Positions 22,986 to 37,535 are shown, numbered from the stretch's first letter. The stretch is 64,000 bases of DNA from Bradysia coprophila (GCF_014529535.1 NW_023503727.1:2480001-2544000); one strand, 5' to 3'. Notes: generated by a model from the letters alone, not told the origin. Numbers and translations: made by a program.

Positions 22986-23762
22986 TGTTACTGCCGAAGT
23001 GCTAAAAGTTAGCGCCAAAATGCACTGTGGTATCAGTGGAGAGGAGAGACAAAGAATATGTACTTTTCTTCGTATCAACAGAACAACTTAACAACAGTAA
23101 CATAGCAATGCTGCGATGCAGTATTCGATCCACCCTACCTAAATGAATAAATTATTTAATTTTGCATTCCCTGCGAATATTTGGTATTTAATGCTCAAAA
23201 GATGAACAGTTGCGTTTTAAATTTTTAAGTCGTCTATCGCCTTTTCTGACCTTCATTGTCTTTGAAAAAAGTCAATTATTTTTGGTGTTTTTGCACTCAT
23301 TGCACATTGTTTGCAAAAACTGCAGTCACACGATTGTTGATTAGTGTTTTAATTACAATTTTCCCGGTGCGAAAAAAAGAACCAGGTGACAATCAAAAGA
23401 TGGAAAACAATTCTTCATATATATGTACAACGTCCGGAAAAACGAAAATAATCTGTTTGGTATGTCGTATATATTGCATTAGGAATATAATTTCGAAAAT
23501 TGTTAATTTAATTTCGAAAAACTATAAACTGGTAAAAATCAATTGATTTTAAGTAGGAACTGCGGTTCTCTGGAACCGGTTGCAGGTGCTAAAATCGCGA
23601 CGCTGGTATTCAGTACCTGTTTTCAAGGCTTTTTGAGAAACAGCCATTTCTTATTCAAATTTTTGGATTTTTATTGATGATTTTTTTCGTAAGCTCGATC
23701 AACCGGTACGGACATGTGCGTGTACAAGGTGCAAGCTCACTGAATAAACCCTGCAAATATAA

Positions 23763-25575
23763 AAACGAGCCATCAGAACAGTCGGAGCGTTTTCTGCGAC
23801 TGAGCCCCGTACAAACCCGTATATCTATTGCGTACGTGACCCTAGTGCGTCTGTCACCCTACTTTGACCGTAAGCCTATGCGCCGGTTAATGTAGCTAAA
23901 GTAAAATTATTATGTAATGTGTACATCTTAGAAATTGTGCATAGCGCAATTACGAAGCCCCGTACGACGTTCCTTTCAAATAAAACAAAAATTTCAAATA
24001 GCCCTAAAATTTTAATTTATTGAGTATAAATACACATAGGGCCCTAGTAGCGGCCTTAGTCCGAGGACCCAAATTTTGTTTTTTTTCAACAACATTCTAT
24101 TCGGCCTTTGATTACCTTCCAAATGAAACAAAAATTACGAAAAACGGATGAAATTTGCTCGAGTTATATGTAAAATACGCATAGGGCCCTAGTAGCGGCC
24201 TTAGTCCGAGGACCCAAATTTAATTTTTTTTCAACAACATTCTATTCGGTGTTCGATTATCTTTCAAATGAAACAAAAATTACGAAAAACGGATGAAATT
24301 TGCTCGAGTTATCTGTAAAATACGCATAGGGCCCTAGTAGCGGCCTTAGTCCGAGGACCCAAATTTTGTTTTTTTTCAACAACATTCTATTCGGCCTTTG
24401 ATTACCTTCCAAATGAAACAAAAATTACGAAAAACGGATGAAATTTGCTCGAGTTATATGTAAAATACGCATAGGGCCCTAGTAGCGGCCTTAGTCCGAG
24501 GACCCAAATTTAATTTTTTTTCAACAACATTCTATTCGGTGTTCGATTATCTTTCAAATGAAACAAAAATTACGAAAAACGGATGAAATTTGCTCGAGTT
24601 ATCTGTAAAATACGCATAGGGCCCTAGTAGCGGCCTTAGTCCGAGGACCCAAATTTTGTTTTTTTTCAACAACATTCTATTCGGCCTTTGATTACCTTCC
24701 AAATGAAACAAAAATTACGAAAAACGGATGAAATTTGCTCGAGTTATATGTAAAATACGCATAGGGCCCAAGTAGCGGCCTTAGTCCGAGGACCCAAATT
24801 TAATTTTTTTTTCAACAACATTCTATTCGGTGTTCGATTATCTTTCAAATGAAACAAAAATTACGAAAAACGGATGAAATTTGCTCGAGTTATCTGTAAA
24901 ATACGCATAGGGCCCTAGTAGCGGCCTTAGTCCGAGGACCCAAATTTAATTTTTTTTTCAACAACATTCTATTCGGCCTTTGATTACCTTCCAAATGACA
25001 CAAAAATTACGAAAAACGAATGAAATTTACTCGAGTTCAACGTAAAATACGCATAGGGCCCTAGTAGTGGCCTTAGTCCAAGGACCCAAATTTATTTTTT
25101 TTTCAACAACTTTCTATTCGGCGTTCGATTACCTTCCAAATGAAACAAAAATTACGAAAAACGGATTAAATTTACTTGAGTTCTATGTAAAATACACATA
25201 GGGCCCTAGTAGCTTTTCACTCCTAAGGCCCTAACTCACGGTCCACTCACCCGAGCCATAAATATCACCAAAAGACCTTAAATCACTTAGGTGGCCCTAA
25301 CTCACGAAGGGCCGACCCAAAATCGCCCATCTTCGAACTTAGCCTCACTATTTTGACTATCTTTCAGGGAAAAAAAATAATTTTGAAATCGGATTTGATT
25401 TACTCAAGATATCGACGTGACAGACAGACGGACAGACGGCCCAAATTTTTATTGCGGATTCGTCATCTATGAACATAGGCAAACACTTTGCCCTTACCGT
25501 CTGCTTTGAATTCCATCAATTACACACGGCATCTTAATCCTATAAGCCCCTTCGTACTTCGTACGGGGCTAAAAA
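23763..25575 (+). mobile_element. HINE/DINE-like dispersed element, copy C
   Basis: It has standard ends (AACGAGCCATCAGAACAGTC ... TTCGTACGGGGCTAAAAA). The minisatellite from 24030 to 25205 alternates two unit types. One has GGCCTTTGATTACCTTCC, the other GGTGTTCGATTATCTTTC with TATCTGTAAAATACGC. Together they form a ~290-bp dimer repeated about three times. The 3' module and GACAGACGGACAGACGG follow. Confidence 0.7.
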
Positions 25576-26030
25576 CAATTCAAGTGCTCTCTTTGTCTAC
25601 ACTTGTATTGTTTCGAATCAATGGTACACTGAAAATTCTTAGAATCGATCATTTCTTGATTTAGGGCCTCGTAAACATTTTCATTTTATTCAAAACTATT
25701 ACGTCAAGTGTTGACACAGCTCTGTTTCTAGCATGAACATAAGAAATATTCCGATAAATATGAAATCGAAATGGGGCTTACATATTGTCTCCTATCTCCT
25801 AATGCTTAGTTTCCTCTTACGAAAAAAGTACTCCGTGTGAGAGACAAAATTGATTTTTTTTCAATTTTTTTTTGTTTATTTGACAGCTTGCTCTCTCACG
25901 ACTCTCCCGGAGTACTTTTTGTTGAGTGTAATGGACCATAAAGTCATGAATTCTTGGTGTGAATAAAACACACATGTAATCGGACACACATACATATTTG
26001 AAAATTTGGAGGCTTTTTGACGTCCGAAAA

Positions 26031-26730
26031 ATGAGTGTTCGTGCTAGAAGCAGTGCTATGGCGAAGGTAATATTTTTGCATATCGAACAGGAAATGCGGG
26101 GCATCTGTTGTTTTGTGAGAGACTTGCGCCGAGTAGCAGATTCAATATGATTAAAAAGATTTGGAAGACTTTCTAGTTTTTTTCTTAACATATAGTTAAG
26201 TCTCTTTGATCCAACCTTCTCCCGCTCAAATCTAACTTCTTCTGTTTCGTCCTATTTAGACTCTCGGACTTATCGGATTTGTGGTTTATACATTCTCAAC
26301 CAATAACTATGCACCGCTATTCCCTTTCTTGGTTGAAGGCCCATTTCTGGTTACATTATTCCTGTTACTGTTACTGAGCTGCAACTCCAGTTGTCGTCAA
26401 TCGTCGTTTTGCCAAATAATCGAAATTGTCATTTGCATTATTTTGACCATTTCCTATGTGTTTTGTTCAATTTACATAATACGAGAATGTGTGCACGTTG
26501 TTCAGGACGGTGAGGACATCACAAGTAGAACATTTATTGTATTGCCAATTGAAGCGGTAAGTTAATAAGCGATTACTACATACATTCAGTTATCAAAGCG
26601 CCCCATTCGATCTCATTATTTCGTTTCCTCATTATCACAGATTTTCAGCGTTTTAGCAACCGTGGCCTATGGTTACGATGTAATAAACAGGTTTTGCGGA
26701 CAGAGACGCCGCTTCCCAACATACGTTTAA
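26031..26730 (+). CDS. small multi-span membrane protein, MARVEL-like
   Basis: Three exons: 26031-26066, 26260-26556 and 26641-26730. All junctions are phase 0 with GT..AG borders, giving 140 residues. The protein has four hydrophobic spans: TLGLIGFVVYTF (short), FPFLVEGPFLVTLFLLLLL, IIEIVICIILTISYVFCSIYII, and IEAIFSVLATVAYGYDVIN. It ends with a basic tail (CGQRRRFPTYV). A short protein with four spans and a terminal Tyr-containing last helix fits MARVEL-domain proteins such as those in insect muscle and junction membranes, but sequence motifs are weak. The start at 26031 gives only 12 residues before the first span, and a longer N-terminus encoded further upstream cannot be excluded. Confidence 0.6.
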
Positions 26731-27103
26731 ATGCACCAGCAAACGAATGACACATGTAATTCAATTCTATCAATCCAGTACACAGCATTGCTATAACTAG
26801 CAAGGCTGTATACTTTGGGGAGGTCACGCAGACCGCCATTTTATTAGATACGCGGGAACACACCACTTCTGACGATTTTACATGTAAAAAATTTCACCAC
26901 ATCATCAAGACGACGAGAATCATCAGAGTAGGTGAATTTTTGTATGAAATCGGCCATTTTATCCTCGTGTAGATTACGGCCCTCGCTTCGCTCTGGCCCT
27001 AAACGTCCCACTCGTATGAGCTGTTATTCTGTTTGATTGCCTTTTTGTTACATCAAAGTAGATGCGAAGTATGTTTTGTGAATGACGACTTTTTCACAAA
27101 ATA

Positions 27104-28351
27104 AACGAGCCGTCAGAACAGTCGGAGCGTTCGCTGCGACTGAGCCCCGTACGAACCCGTACATCTATTGCGTACGCAACCCTAGTTCGTCGGTCGTCCT
27201 ACTCTTACCCTAAACCTACTAACCTAAAATTCTTATGAAATGTGCACGTCTTAAAAATTGCGCATAGCGCAATTACGAAGCCCCGTACGACGTTCCTTTC
27301 AACTGTAACCCAAACTTAAAAATTTTTGCAACAATTTATATTAACCTATATTTACCTATAAATAAACATTTTACTAATAAATATGCTAGTATATAGCTCA
27401 AAAGAACTATCTACACCGTTATATAGCTCAATATAGCTGTATATATTTATAAATAGATATCCATATTTGGGATGCTTGAAACACCCCACACACATAACCA
27501 ATCACTTCCCACTGATCAGTAACTTTGTAAATATCATTTTCACCGATTTCTATTGTTTTTACAAAAATCCAAAATGGCGGCCGACGGCCATTTTGTTAGG
27601 AGGTGGAAATTAGTACAGCTGCTTTACATTCAATAATACCTTTCAAACAAAAAAAAATTCATGAAATTCGGTCAAAGTTTACTCGATATATTAACAAAAA
27701 ACACCACGTTCACTGTACGGCCGAGTAGCCACATATAAGCTCACTCCAAGAGACCTAGCTCACGCTCCGGTAAACCGAATTCCATGAACTTTTTTTTTCC
27801 CTGATTGGTACGGTCAATACCTATCTAATAAAGCAAAATCCGTTCAAATTTGGCCAACCTACAAGCAAAAACGGCTTGCCGCCCTGTATCTAGTTCACAC
27901 CAAGCGGTCTAACTAACGAGTCGATCATCCGATTTCCATAAACTTTTTTTTTTGTCGATCGGTATTGTAAATACCTTTTATTTGACGTATCACTTACATG
28001 TGTAGCCTTTGAATGGCCGCATATATCTTCGGAAAACGTTAAATCACTTATGGGGCCCCAGCTCGGGAGGGGTCGACCCAAAATCGCCCATCTTCGAACT
28101 TAGCCTCACTATTTCGACTATCTTTCAGGGAAAAAAAAAATTTTGAAATCGGATTTGATTTACTCAAGATATCGACGTGACAGACGGACGGACAGACGGA
28201 CGCACGGACGGACGGACAAAATTTTTATTGCGGATTCGTTATCTATGAACATAGGCAAACACTTTGCCCTTACCGTCTGCTTCGAATTCCATCAATTACA
28301 CATGGCATCGTAATCCTATTAGCCCCTTCGTACTTCGTACGGGGCTAAAAA
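27104..28351 (+). mobile_element. HINE/DINE-like dispersed element, copy D (no minisatellite)
   Basis: The ends are as in copies A-C (AACGAGCCGTCAGAACAGTC, AGCCCCGTACGAACCCGTA ... TTCGTACGGGGCTAAAAA). The centre is different: ATATAGCTCAATATAGCTGT repeats (27390-27470) and a ~600-base block shared with copy E (48.78-49.55 kb), instead of the 145-bp array. GGACGGACAGACGGACG microsatellite at 28183-28217. Confidence 0.65.
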
Positions 28352-28651
28352 GTGCGAAAGATCGGAAGTCCACCGGTACTTAATCTACCTGCACATGGTA
28401 ATAAATGAACGTTTTTGGTTGATCGTTAAAAATAACTTAGTTTACCAATATTTTCCGTTAATTGGTACCAATTTCGACTCTATAATGGTAAATGGATTTA
28501 AAATTTTTGTAAAAGGAGAAATTTATTGGTAGAAAGAGAAAAAATAATCCCTCGAAAATATTTCCCTTTCACAAAACTTTCAATCGCGAATAAAATATTA
28601 CGACTCGTGTAAATTACGGCCCTCGCTTCGCTCTGGCCGCAAACTTCACAC

Positions 28652-28931
28652 TAGGGATGGGAGACGTTCAAAATTATCGATAATATCAATCGAAAGAAAT
28701 TATCGATAATTATCAAAATATCGATATTTTGACATTTATCTGAAAATTCATGATAATATACCGATATATCGGAATATATCGATAAACATCGGATTTTCGG
28801 ACCGAAATATCGATATATCGAATTATCGATATCTTGATAATTATCAAAATATCAATAATTATCGATTATCGATATTTTTTTGATAATTTTCGATAATTAT
28901 CGATAATCGTTATCATTATCGCCCATGCCTA
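28652..28931. mobile_element. hAT-type MITE made of TATCGATA motifs (8-bp TSD)
   Basis: It is bounded by CTTCACAC at 28644-28651 and 28932-28939. Termini TAGGGATGGGAGA and the reverse of TAGGCATGGGCGA are inverted repeats. The 280-bp body is almost wholly overlapping TTATCGATAA / TATCGATA palindromes. It is inserted into a ~50-bp hairpin repeat (28606-28651 plus 28932-28945) also present at 16920 and 26970. Confidence 0.8.
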
Positions 28932-28945
28932 CTTCACACTCGTAA

Positions 28946-31320
28946 AAAATTTTTCATCTCATCTTATATTGCCTGTAACTAGTTAACTATCAATGTGTTA
29001 GTCAATTAAAAAATTTAAAAGCTGACTATCAAATATGATAGTCAACTATTAAGTTGTTGGTCAACTATCAAATTATTCTTCCTACTAGTTTCATGCACGT
29101 CGAAAACAAACTTATATGATTTGTCCACACTACCAAACAAAATCAAATTTCATCAAAGTAATCTTTTTAATTGAGGCTATGAAAGGATTCCCATTCGTCC
29201 TCTTTTTAGAGGACATGTCCTCTTTTTTCATCTCGTTCTTCTTTTTTACAAAAATTCTGAGAACATCACTTTTTTGAAGAAGACGTCGTCTTTGTCCTCT
29301 TTTTTTCAGCTCTTCTTCTTATTTAAGTAATTTGATGCAGCTCAAACCTAAAGAACGAAAAATTTTCGCTGCGCGGATTTAACTAGTTAGAGACTGGACT
29401 AAGCCATTAGTGATCGGACAAAAGGCCTAATTCGTCCGTTTTACTACTATATACTCAGTGAAGAGTATAAACTGAAGTGAACCACAGGGAGCCGGTGACT
29501 TTCATTTTCGTTCCAGAGCTGAAATGCCTATCACAATGAATCTCAAAATAAAACTCAAAATAAAATAAAAATAGAAACAAACAGAGTTCATACACTCTTC
29601 CCTTGCCCATGGCTCACGTTAAGTGAATGAATGAAGAAAAAGAAGGCTGTTTCGACCTCGAGAACTAGCGGCGGTCCAAAAGTCAGAGTGGACTGACTAT
29701 CTTCAGTTGTTTGCGCTAGCCTCTTACACATATCAGCAGTAAACTTAAATTGAACGAGTATTCGAAGTTTACTTGAACGTGTGCCATCTTCCGATGGAAA
29801 TTAGGATATCTTTTATGGAAGCTACTGTGAAAATCCCCTGAATCGTAGCACCACAAACCAGTCAAATCAAGCAATCAACATTCACTTCGCATCGAAGATT
29901 CAAACAGAAAAATCACTTACAATTGACCGGCAACCAACCATCCTTCAAACAGCTCACGAAAGCCAGTGACGAACATCTCGAAATTTCTTTTCTTGATTGA
30001 AAACACGTCCTTCCCTGACCGATAACAATCCGATAGACAACGTTCCTCGATTGAAAAGAACTTGATTGAAACGAATTTGATGGAAGATGTTTCTTAGCCT
30101 CCTGTGTAGCAACACTGAATTAAATCAGTGAAAGAAAAAAAATAAAACAGTGAGTGAAGCACGGTCACAAGCTACATTATTCGCCCTTGACACTGAAACT
30201 CAATTTGCAGAGAATGACTCGCTAGCACTCGATCTGCAAAGATCAACTTTATTCGGCTCTATAATCGAAACACCAGACACAAATTCAATCGAGTTTTTCA
30301 ATTCTTAAACAACAACCGAATCCATGAAGGTATAATTGGCGAAAGCCATCGCAAGCGAGTGAAACAACAACATTTAGGACTGAAATCGCAAAAGCGATGA
30401 TTAGCGAGTGAAACATCATCGCAAGCGCAACTATAAGCGATAAAACCATTGGTCAAAAGTCAATTTTCAAAGAATGACTCACTACACTCGATTTGCAAAG
30501 ACTGACCCTCGAATCACAACCGACAACCGAATTTCAGCCAATTTTGCTCTCATCGGCGTCCTCTTACAGTTAGAATTGGTGGCTTCGATCCAGATATCAT
30601 TGCACTTCGTCCAAACTGAGCTTGACAAGTTTCTCGTACCGTAGTTCGCGTAGACCCTTCTTTCGGAAACAAATCGATTCCATTTCACTAACAATCTTCT
30701 CTGTCAGAGAATCTCTGAACGGTAATACAACGAAATCTTCATCACAAAAAAAAAGTCGCTCGCTCCGCTCGCATTCTTTACCACCTCATTTTTTCATACA
30801 TTAAAATAAAAGTTATTCATTTTACAAGAACAGCGTAGCGTTGTGTGAGATACCAAAGATCACGCAAGGATAAGGTAAAACGAAATCTGTATTCAGGTAA
30901 TATGGAGTGGATGTTATCACTGAGAAGGAATCCAAAAGAATATCAGGAAGATTTCAACGTAGATTTATCTATATTGTACACAAATGTTTTTGTTTTTAGC
31001 ATGAACTGTTGTAAATTACAAAATAGTTGCACAAAGAGCATGTACAGTTGCCACACTTTTCTTTTGAGTGACTGGACTGAATTTTGGAGGGATGTTTGGG
31101 ACTAGGAATAACGGCAGTGCCATGGGTGCTGAGATATATCTAAATAGTCGGTTAGTGAAAAGTGAAAAACTTGAAAATTGCTTGGTGTTGCACTTACTAC
31201 CCAACCAATCTACACGTTCCAAAATCTTCAATAGAAATTGACCAATTTTTTTTATTAATTCGTAATTGTAAATTGTGTCTAAACACTGGGGATGAATATA
31301 TGGGTATTTGCATTACAAAA
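28946..31320. other. non-coding stretch with old repeats
   Basis: It holds short direct repeats of TAGTCAACTAT (28980-29075), a CT/AG-rich tract (29195-29330), a diverged foldback-arm copy (29570-29790: CCCATGGCTCACGTTAAG, TCTTCAGTTGTTTGCGC) and GCGAGTGAAACA repeats (30340-30440). No convincing gene. Confidence 0.5.
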
Positions 31321-33162
<1,842 letters not shown>

Positions 33163-33364
33163 TGCCGAGCGAGTTTAATCGATTCCAACAGTGTTAGGTG
33201 AGAAAATTCATGCGATGTGCTACATTATCTTCAATTGTTCGTTGAATATTTATCTTGAGATAGGTCACCTTATACAGTTAACTGTTGATAGATTAAATTG
33301 CCAGTGGCACCGTACAGTGTTCGAACGACCAAATTTTGTTTATTTCGTTAACCGGTTGTGGTAT

Positions 33365-33396
33365 TATAAACTGTACGAAACATCAAATTTCAGTTG
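33365..33396 (+). promoter_or_regulatory. TATA box and initiator, divergent from GH9 gene
   Basis: TATAAA at 33365 and TTTCAGTT with A at 33392 are 27 bases apart on the + strand, pointing away from the GH9 gene. They lie upstream of a small open frame at 33469. Confidence 0.35.
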
Positions 33397-33468
33397 ATTC
33401 GAAGCAAATAAAAAAGTTATCCGTCGACGACGCCCTTGGAAAATACAGTAACCATAAAGGTGGAATCG

Positions 33469-33711
33469 ATGAAATCAATCACACATGAAGAGAGTGTACA
33501 GTACCTAAAACAGAATCGAGATTTGAAGCACATCTACCATGAGGCCATCCATAAATCCCGTCAGCCTTTTTTTTGCGAACCCCCTCTCCCTCACATGGAC
33601 GAATTGAAATTTTGTATGAAATGTCAGACCCACCCACACTCAGTCAAACCGTATATTTTAATGAAGGCATTTATTCATCATTCCATTAACAACGTCGCGC
33701 GAAATACATAA
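33469..33711 (+). CDS. hypothetical 80-residue protein
   Basis: First ATG after the TATA/initiator pair, giving 80 residues rich in His, Lys and Cys (MKSITHEESVQYLKQ... CMKCQTHPHS). No signal peptide, no known family, and no intron needed. The composition is unlike the surrounding AT-rich non-coding DNA, but the frame is short and could be chance. I keep it only because of the promoter-like sequence in front of it. Confidence 0.25.
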   Translation: MKSITHEESVQYLKQNRDLKHIYHEAIHKSRQPFFCEPPLPHMDELKFCMKCQTHPHSVKPYILMKAFIHHSINNVARNT

Positions 33712-33901
33712 TTAAAACTTAAGGCGATCGGAAAACAACATAAGTAAAAAATGCGGAAAATCATTAAAGTTAGTGTAAAACACCCAAAATTAAGCAACAT
33801 TTAATCTAGGATTTCAATTTCATGAACTTTCTGTGGGCCTTTCCATCGTCAAAATCCGTCAAACTGAAAAGAAACGTGGAAAAAATCTTATTTGATACTA
33901 G

Positions 33902-34063
33902 CAATGCACTTCAAGCAAAAGTGCTATTAATGACAGCTGCCAAATAGAGTACTGTTTTGTATGAAATTTTATCCCCACTCTTTTTACAGTGTAAAATTTT
34001 GTATAGAGCACTGTCAAGTTTCAGTACCCTATTTAGAGTACCACTTTTGCTTGAAGTGCGTTG
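33902..34063. mobile_element. 162-bp MITE, CAACGCACTTCAAGC family, copy 1 (7-bp TSD)
   Basis: Flanked by ATACTAG at 33895-33901 and 34064-34070. Ends CAATGCACTTCAAGCAAAAG and the reverse of CAACGCACTTCAAGCAAAAG are inverted repeats. No coding capacity. Between this and copy 2 (34071-34945) I see nothing but AT-rich sequence. Confidence 0.85.
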
Positions 34064-34945
34064 ATACTAGTGTAGGCTTTGCTCGGGATTATTTTATAAT
34101 GAGAAAATATTTAAATATTTTTACACTTCAAAAATATTTTCACGCGTCAAAAATAAACTTTCACAAAAAATAATTTCTCGCGTTTGAAAATTTTCTCGTG
34201 CCAAAAATTTTCACGCGTTACAAAAATATATTTCCACGTTTAGGAAACGCATCCACGATGTGAACCGGAAAAAAAAATCGTGCGCACATAACGCATGAAA
34301 GTGAAAAAAATTTCGCGTGTTTTTCCTACTTTGCCTCGTTCAGTTTCAAATCTGTAGGACTTTCCATCTGAGACAAACAAACAAACCAACAAACATTAGA
34401 CTTTATATCTTGCCCGCACGTTAGTAAGCTCGCGTGACGCAAGTCCACTACCAAAAAAGTTTTAATTTTTTTTTGGACGGCGGAGCATATTTACAGCAAG
34501 TTTTTGACGACTCCCCCTTGGGTCCAATGGTTCCTAAACTAGGATATCTGCCACTTGTGACGCAAATTTCTTTTTGTAAAATTTTCTTTCACAAATTTTT
34601 CGAGTCAATTTTTTGTTGATAAAACTTTTGTGTACGGCGCACAATGAGTCACCCTCAGCGATATCAGTGATTTTGTAAGTAAGATAAAGGACTTGCGTCA
34701 CATTTACCCTTTAAGGGTTTTTTGACTGATTATAGATAGCTCACATTTGTTATCATGAGTGTTCACTAGAAATATTTCGTCAAGAACTATCAAACAGAAG
34801 AACTTCGATAAAATTACAGATTCTTTGAGGAAAAAAATGTGTTGGAATTAATCAACAATTATGGTTGATATGACGAAAACATCTTACAGTCCATAGCAAC
34901 ATGCTCTTCGTAGAGTTTCGTTTGTTTTAAAAATTTCAGTCTAAC

Positions 34946-35107
34946 CAACGCACTTCAAGCGTTCAAGCTATTAATGGCAGCTGTCAAATAGAGTACTAAT
35001 TTGTAAGAAATTTTATCACCACTCTTTTTACAGTGTAAAATTTTGTATAGAGCACTGTCAAGTTTCAGTACCCTATTTAGAGTATCACTTTTGCTTGAAG
35101 TGCGTTG
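34946..35107. mobile_element. 162-bp MITE, CAACGCACTTCAAGC family, copy 2 (7-bp TSD)
   Basis: Flanked by GTCTAAC at 34939-34945 and 35108-35114. Same length and orientation as copy 1, and very similar through TTTTTACAGTGTAAAATTTT at its centre. Different flanks with the same 7-bp duplication size prove two independent insertions. Confidence 0.85.
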
Positions 35108-35514
35108 GTCTAACTCTAGAAAATTTAATGAAATAAAAAGCTATAAAAGTTCATGTCGGTCTGCATTATACTTAATCGTGTAAATGGCATCAATGGCACC
35201 TCCCTGATGTTGGGGACACATTTTGCCATACGAAATTCCGGTCTAGTAATGATAATTCTAAGGAAAAATTAGTACTCAAGGAAACGGTTTTTCATATTCA
35301 CATTGACACATTGATAGAACTACAAACATTCGGTTCAGTACTCATATCAACTCTCTGCTGAAAATTTTCAAAAAATTAGGAAAATAAATGAAATAAAAAG
35401 CTCGAATCAAATTGAAACCGATTTCTCTTGTGATTCCTGTACCCCCAACTCTGCTCTAGCATATTTTGTTAGGAATATATGGAAAATATTTGGTCAAATT
35501 GCATGAAAGAGTTA

Positions 35515-35830
35515 GAGAAAATCGAGAAAATCAAGAAACTTTGAGAAATTCAAGAAACTTTGAGAAATTCAAGAAACTTCGAGAAATATTTTTTTAATTT
35601 CTCAAAGTTTCTTGATTTTCTCGAATTAGAGAAATTTCAAGAAAATTCCAGAAAATTCAAGAAATTCCAGAAAATTCAAAAAATTCGAGAAACTTGAGAA
35701 TTTCAAGAAATTTCAAGAAACTAATTTCTCGAGTTTCTTGAAGTTTCTCGAATTCGAGAAATTTTAAGAAATTCGAGAAAATTCGAAGAAATTTCCAGAA
35801 ATTCAAGAAATTAGTTTCCAAAAAGTAGGC
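35515..35830. repeat. GAGAAATTCAAGAAA low-complexity palindromic tract
   Basis: Many imperfect copies of AAGAAA(C/T)TT(C/T)GAGAAATTC in both orientations, able to fold on themselves. It ends near TAGGCCCTG at 35827, which resembles the right end of the hAT-type elements at 35991 and 62190, but no left partner was found. Confidence 0.55.
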
Positions 35831-35990
35831 CCTGCGTATGCAGTCGACATCATCAGACGGCAATTGCCTTTCCCGGTGCTGAAACGTATCATATTTTCTG
35901 AAAAACTGTATCAGCAAAGGAAGGCAACTAATATTATTTCACGTTTGACGCATATCAGCCACAAATTTCTCAAATATTAGGTGAATCTCC

Positions 35991-36252
35991 CAGGACCTAT
36001 TATGTAGATATAATTTGCAAAATTTGCAAAAATTCACAGAAATTCACAAAAATTTGCACAAATTTGCGCTTCATTTTTAGCACATTTTGCAAGTCTTTGC
36101 TTTCTTTTGTCTGCTTTAGTACAATTTAAAGTGAGTAAAGCAATTAATTTGACTTTGAAGGTGTGTAGAAGTTTATTTTTGAAATTTTTTTGCAAATTTG
36201 TAGAGAATTTTGTGGGAATTTTTGCAAATTTAATTCTACATAATAGGCCCTG
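35991..36252. mobile_element. hAT-like MITE with CAGG(A/G)CCTATTATGTAGA ends
   Basis: The left end CAGGACCTATTATGTAGA and the right end TCTACATAATAGGCCCTG are inverted repeats. The inside is AATTTGCAAAATTT-type repeats. No 8-bp duplication is visible, so an end may be altered. From 36253 to 37457 no further feature is recognised. Confidence 0.55.
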
Positions 36253-37457
36253 TACTGAGCGCAATAAATGACAAATTAATTCTATTAAAATTTCGCTCAA
36301 GCTATATGTTTGCCTGTTACTTCTCATTGATCAAAACATTTGGTTGGTTATGGTATTCTCACCCATAATTTTTCACTAACAACGATGAAGCATCAAATCC
36401 AGGAAAAGTATATAGTTTACAAAGAATCGGTCAAGAGACTTTACCCCGTCATAATTTTGAGCTTCAGCCTTTTATGAATTGAACAATAAAACAACAAACG
36501 CGGGCTATATGCCAGTAAATTAACCAAATAACACACAAAATTATGTTTATTGTCTGCAATAATTGTTCCGTTTATTGGCGAGCGAATAAATGCGATAGCT
36601 CTGTTTGAACATTCAAAATACTACCGCATCGTTACTGTCATAATGGATGGTAGAATGCCCTAATAATGTTGCTGATTGAATGCTGTAATTGAACTCTAGT
36701 GACACAGAAATTCTCAGAGTTCTTGTCTGCGATTTCAGTTTTGAACAAAAGTTTGACCCCGAGCTACCGGTGACGGCTTGAAAATGACAATAGCAAGTGA
36801 ATGGAAGAAAACCGCCTTCGATGAAAGATAAAGATATGATTCACCCAAAGTTTATTTCCCCTCATTATTTTCATTAATTTAGTTTAGCAAAGATAAATTC
36901 TAGCTGATAAGCGATAACAATGTTGGGATGGGTGCAGGTCAGGTTCACACAAATCCAGGTAACTTCAGGTTAATTCTCATGAATGAATTTTGTGGCTGAT
37001 AAGGATTGTAGAAGAAATTAAGTCAAAATGTTATCCACAGAGGCGACATGAATAGAAGCGATCACTAACGCGGTGGGTCTTTTATATTATAGCAGAATGT
37101 TGTATGTTCAGACAAATGAAGTAAAAGATTTTTTTTTGAAAATACTAGAATCAAAAGAAGTATTAGACCCGATAGGCACCGGTGACACTGGTATGTAAAA
37201 AGTTGGTTTTAGTCGAGATTTTAGTAGTGCCGAGATAAGTAGTATAATTGGCGTATGATAACTACAATTTCCGCTAATCAGGTGAGAATGATTAATGGTT
37301 TCCCTTCGCCAAATGGATACGGACCTGAACAATTGTTTGGGTTGTTGTATGTTGAACAAAACAACAGAATAATACGAAAAATTATGCCAATATTAGCACT
37401 GCGTTTATGGTGCAAATTTAGGATTTTAATTACAGTTGACTCTTCGCTTGGTTCGTC

Positions 37458-37495
37458 TATAAATTGGTGGTGCCCGACTACAGATAAATCAGTTT
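37458..37495 (+). promoter_or_regulatory. TATA box plus initiator of Cys-rich repeat gene
   Basis: TATAAAT at 37458 and ATCAGTTTG with A at 37491, 33 bases apart. The start codon is 45 bases further on. Confidence 0.55.
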
Positions 37496-37535
37496 GTAAA
37501 CGATATCCGAGTAAAAAATTGAATCAGATATTAAA

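Noticed and set aside
35991..36252. 8-bp TSD for the CAGGACCTATT element
   Set aside because: The flanks (GAATCTCC and TACTGAGC) do not match, so the element is reported without a duplication.
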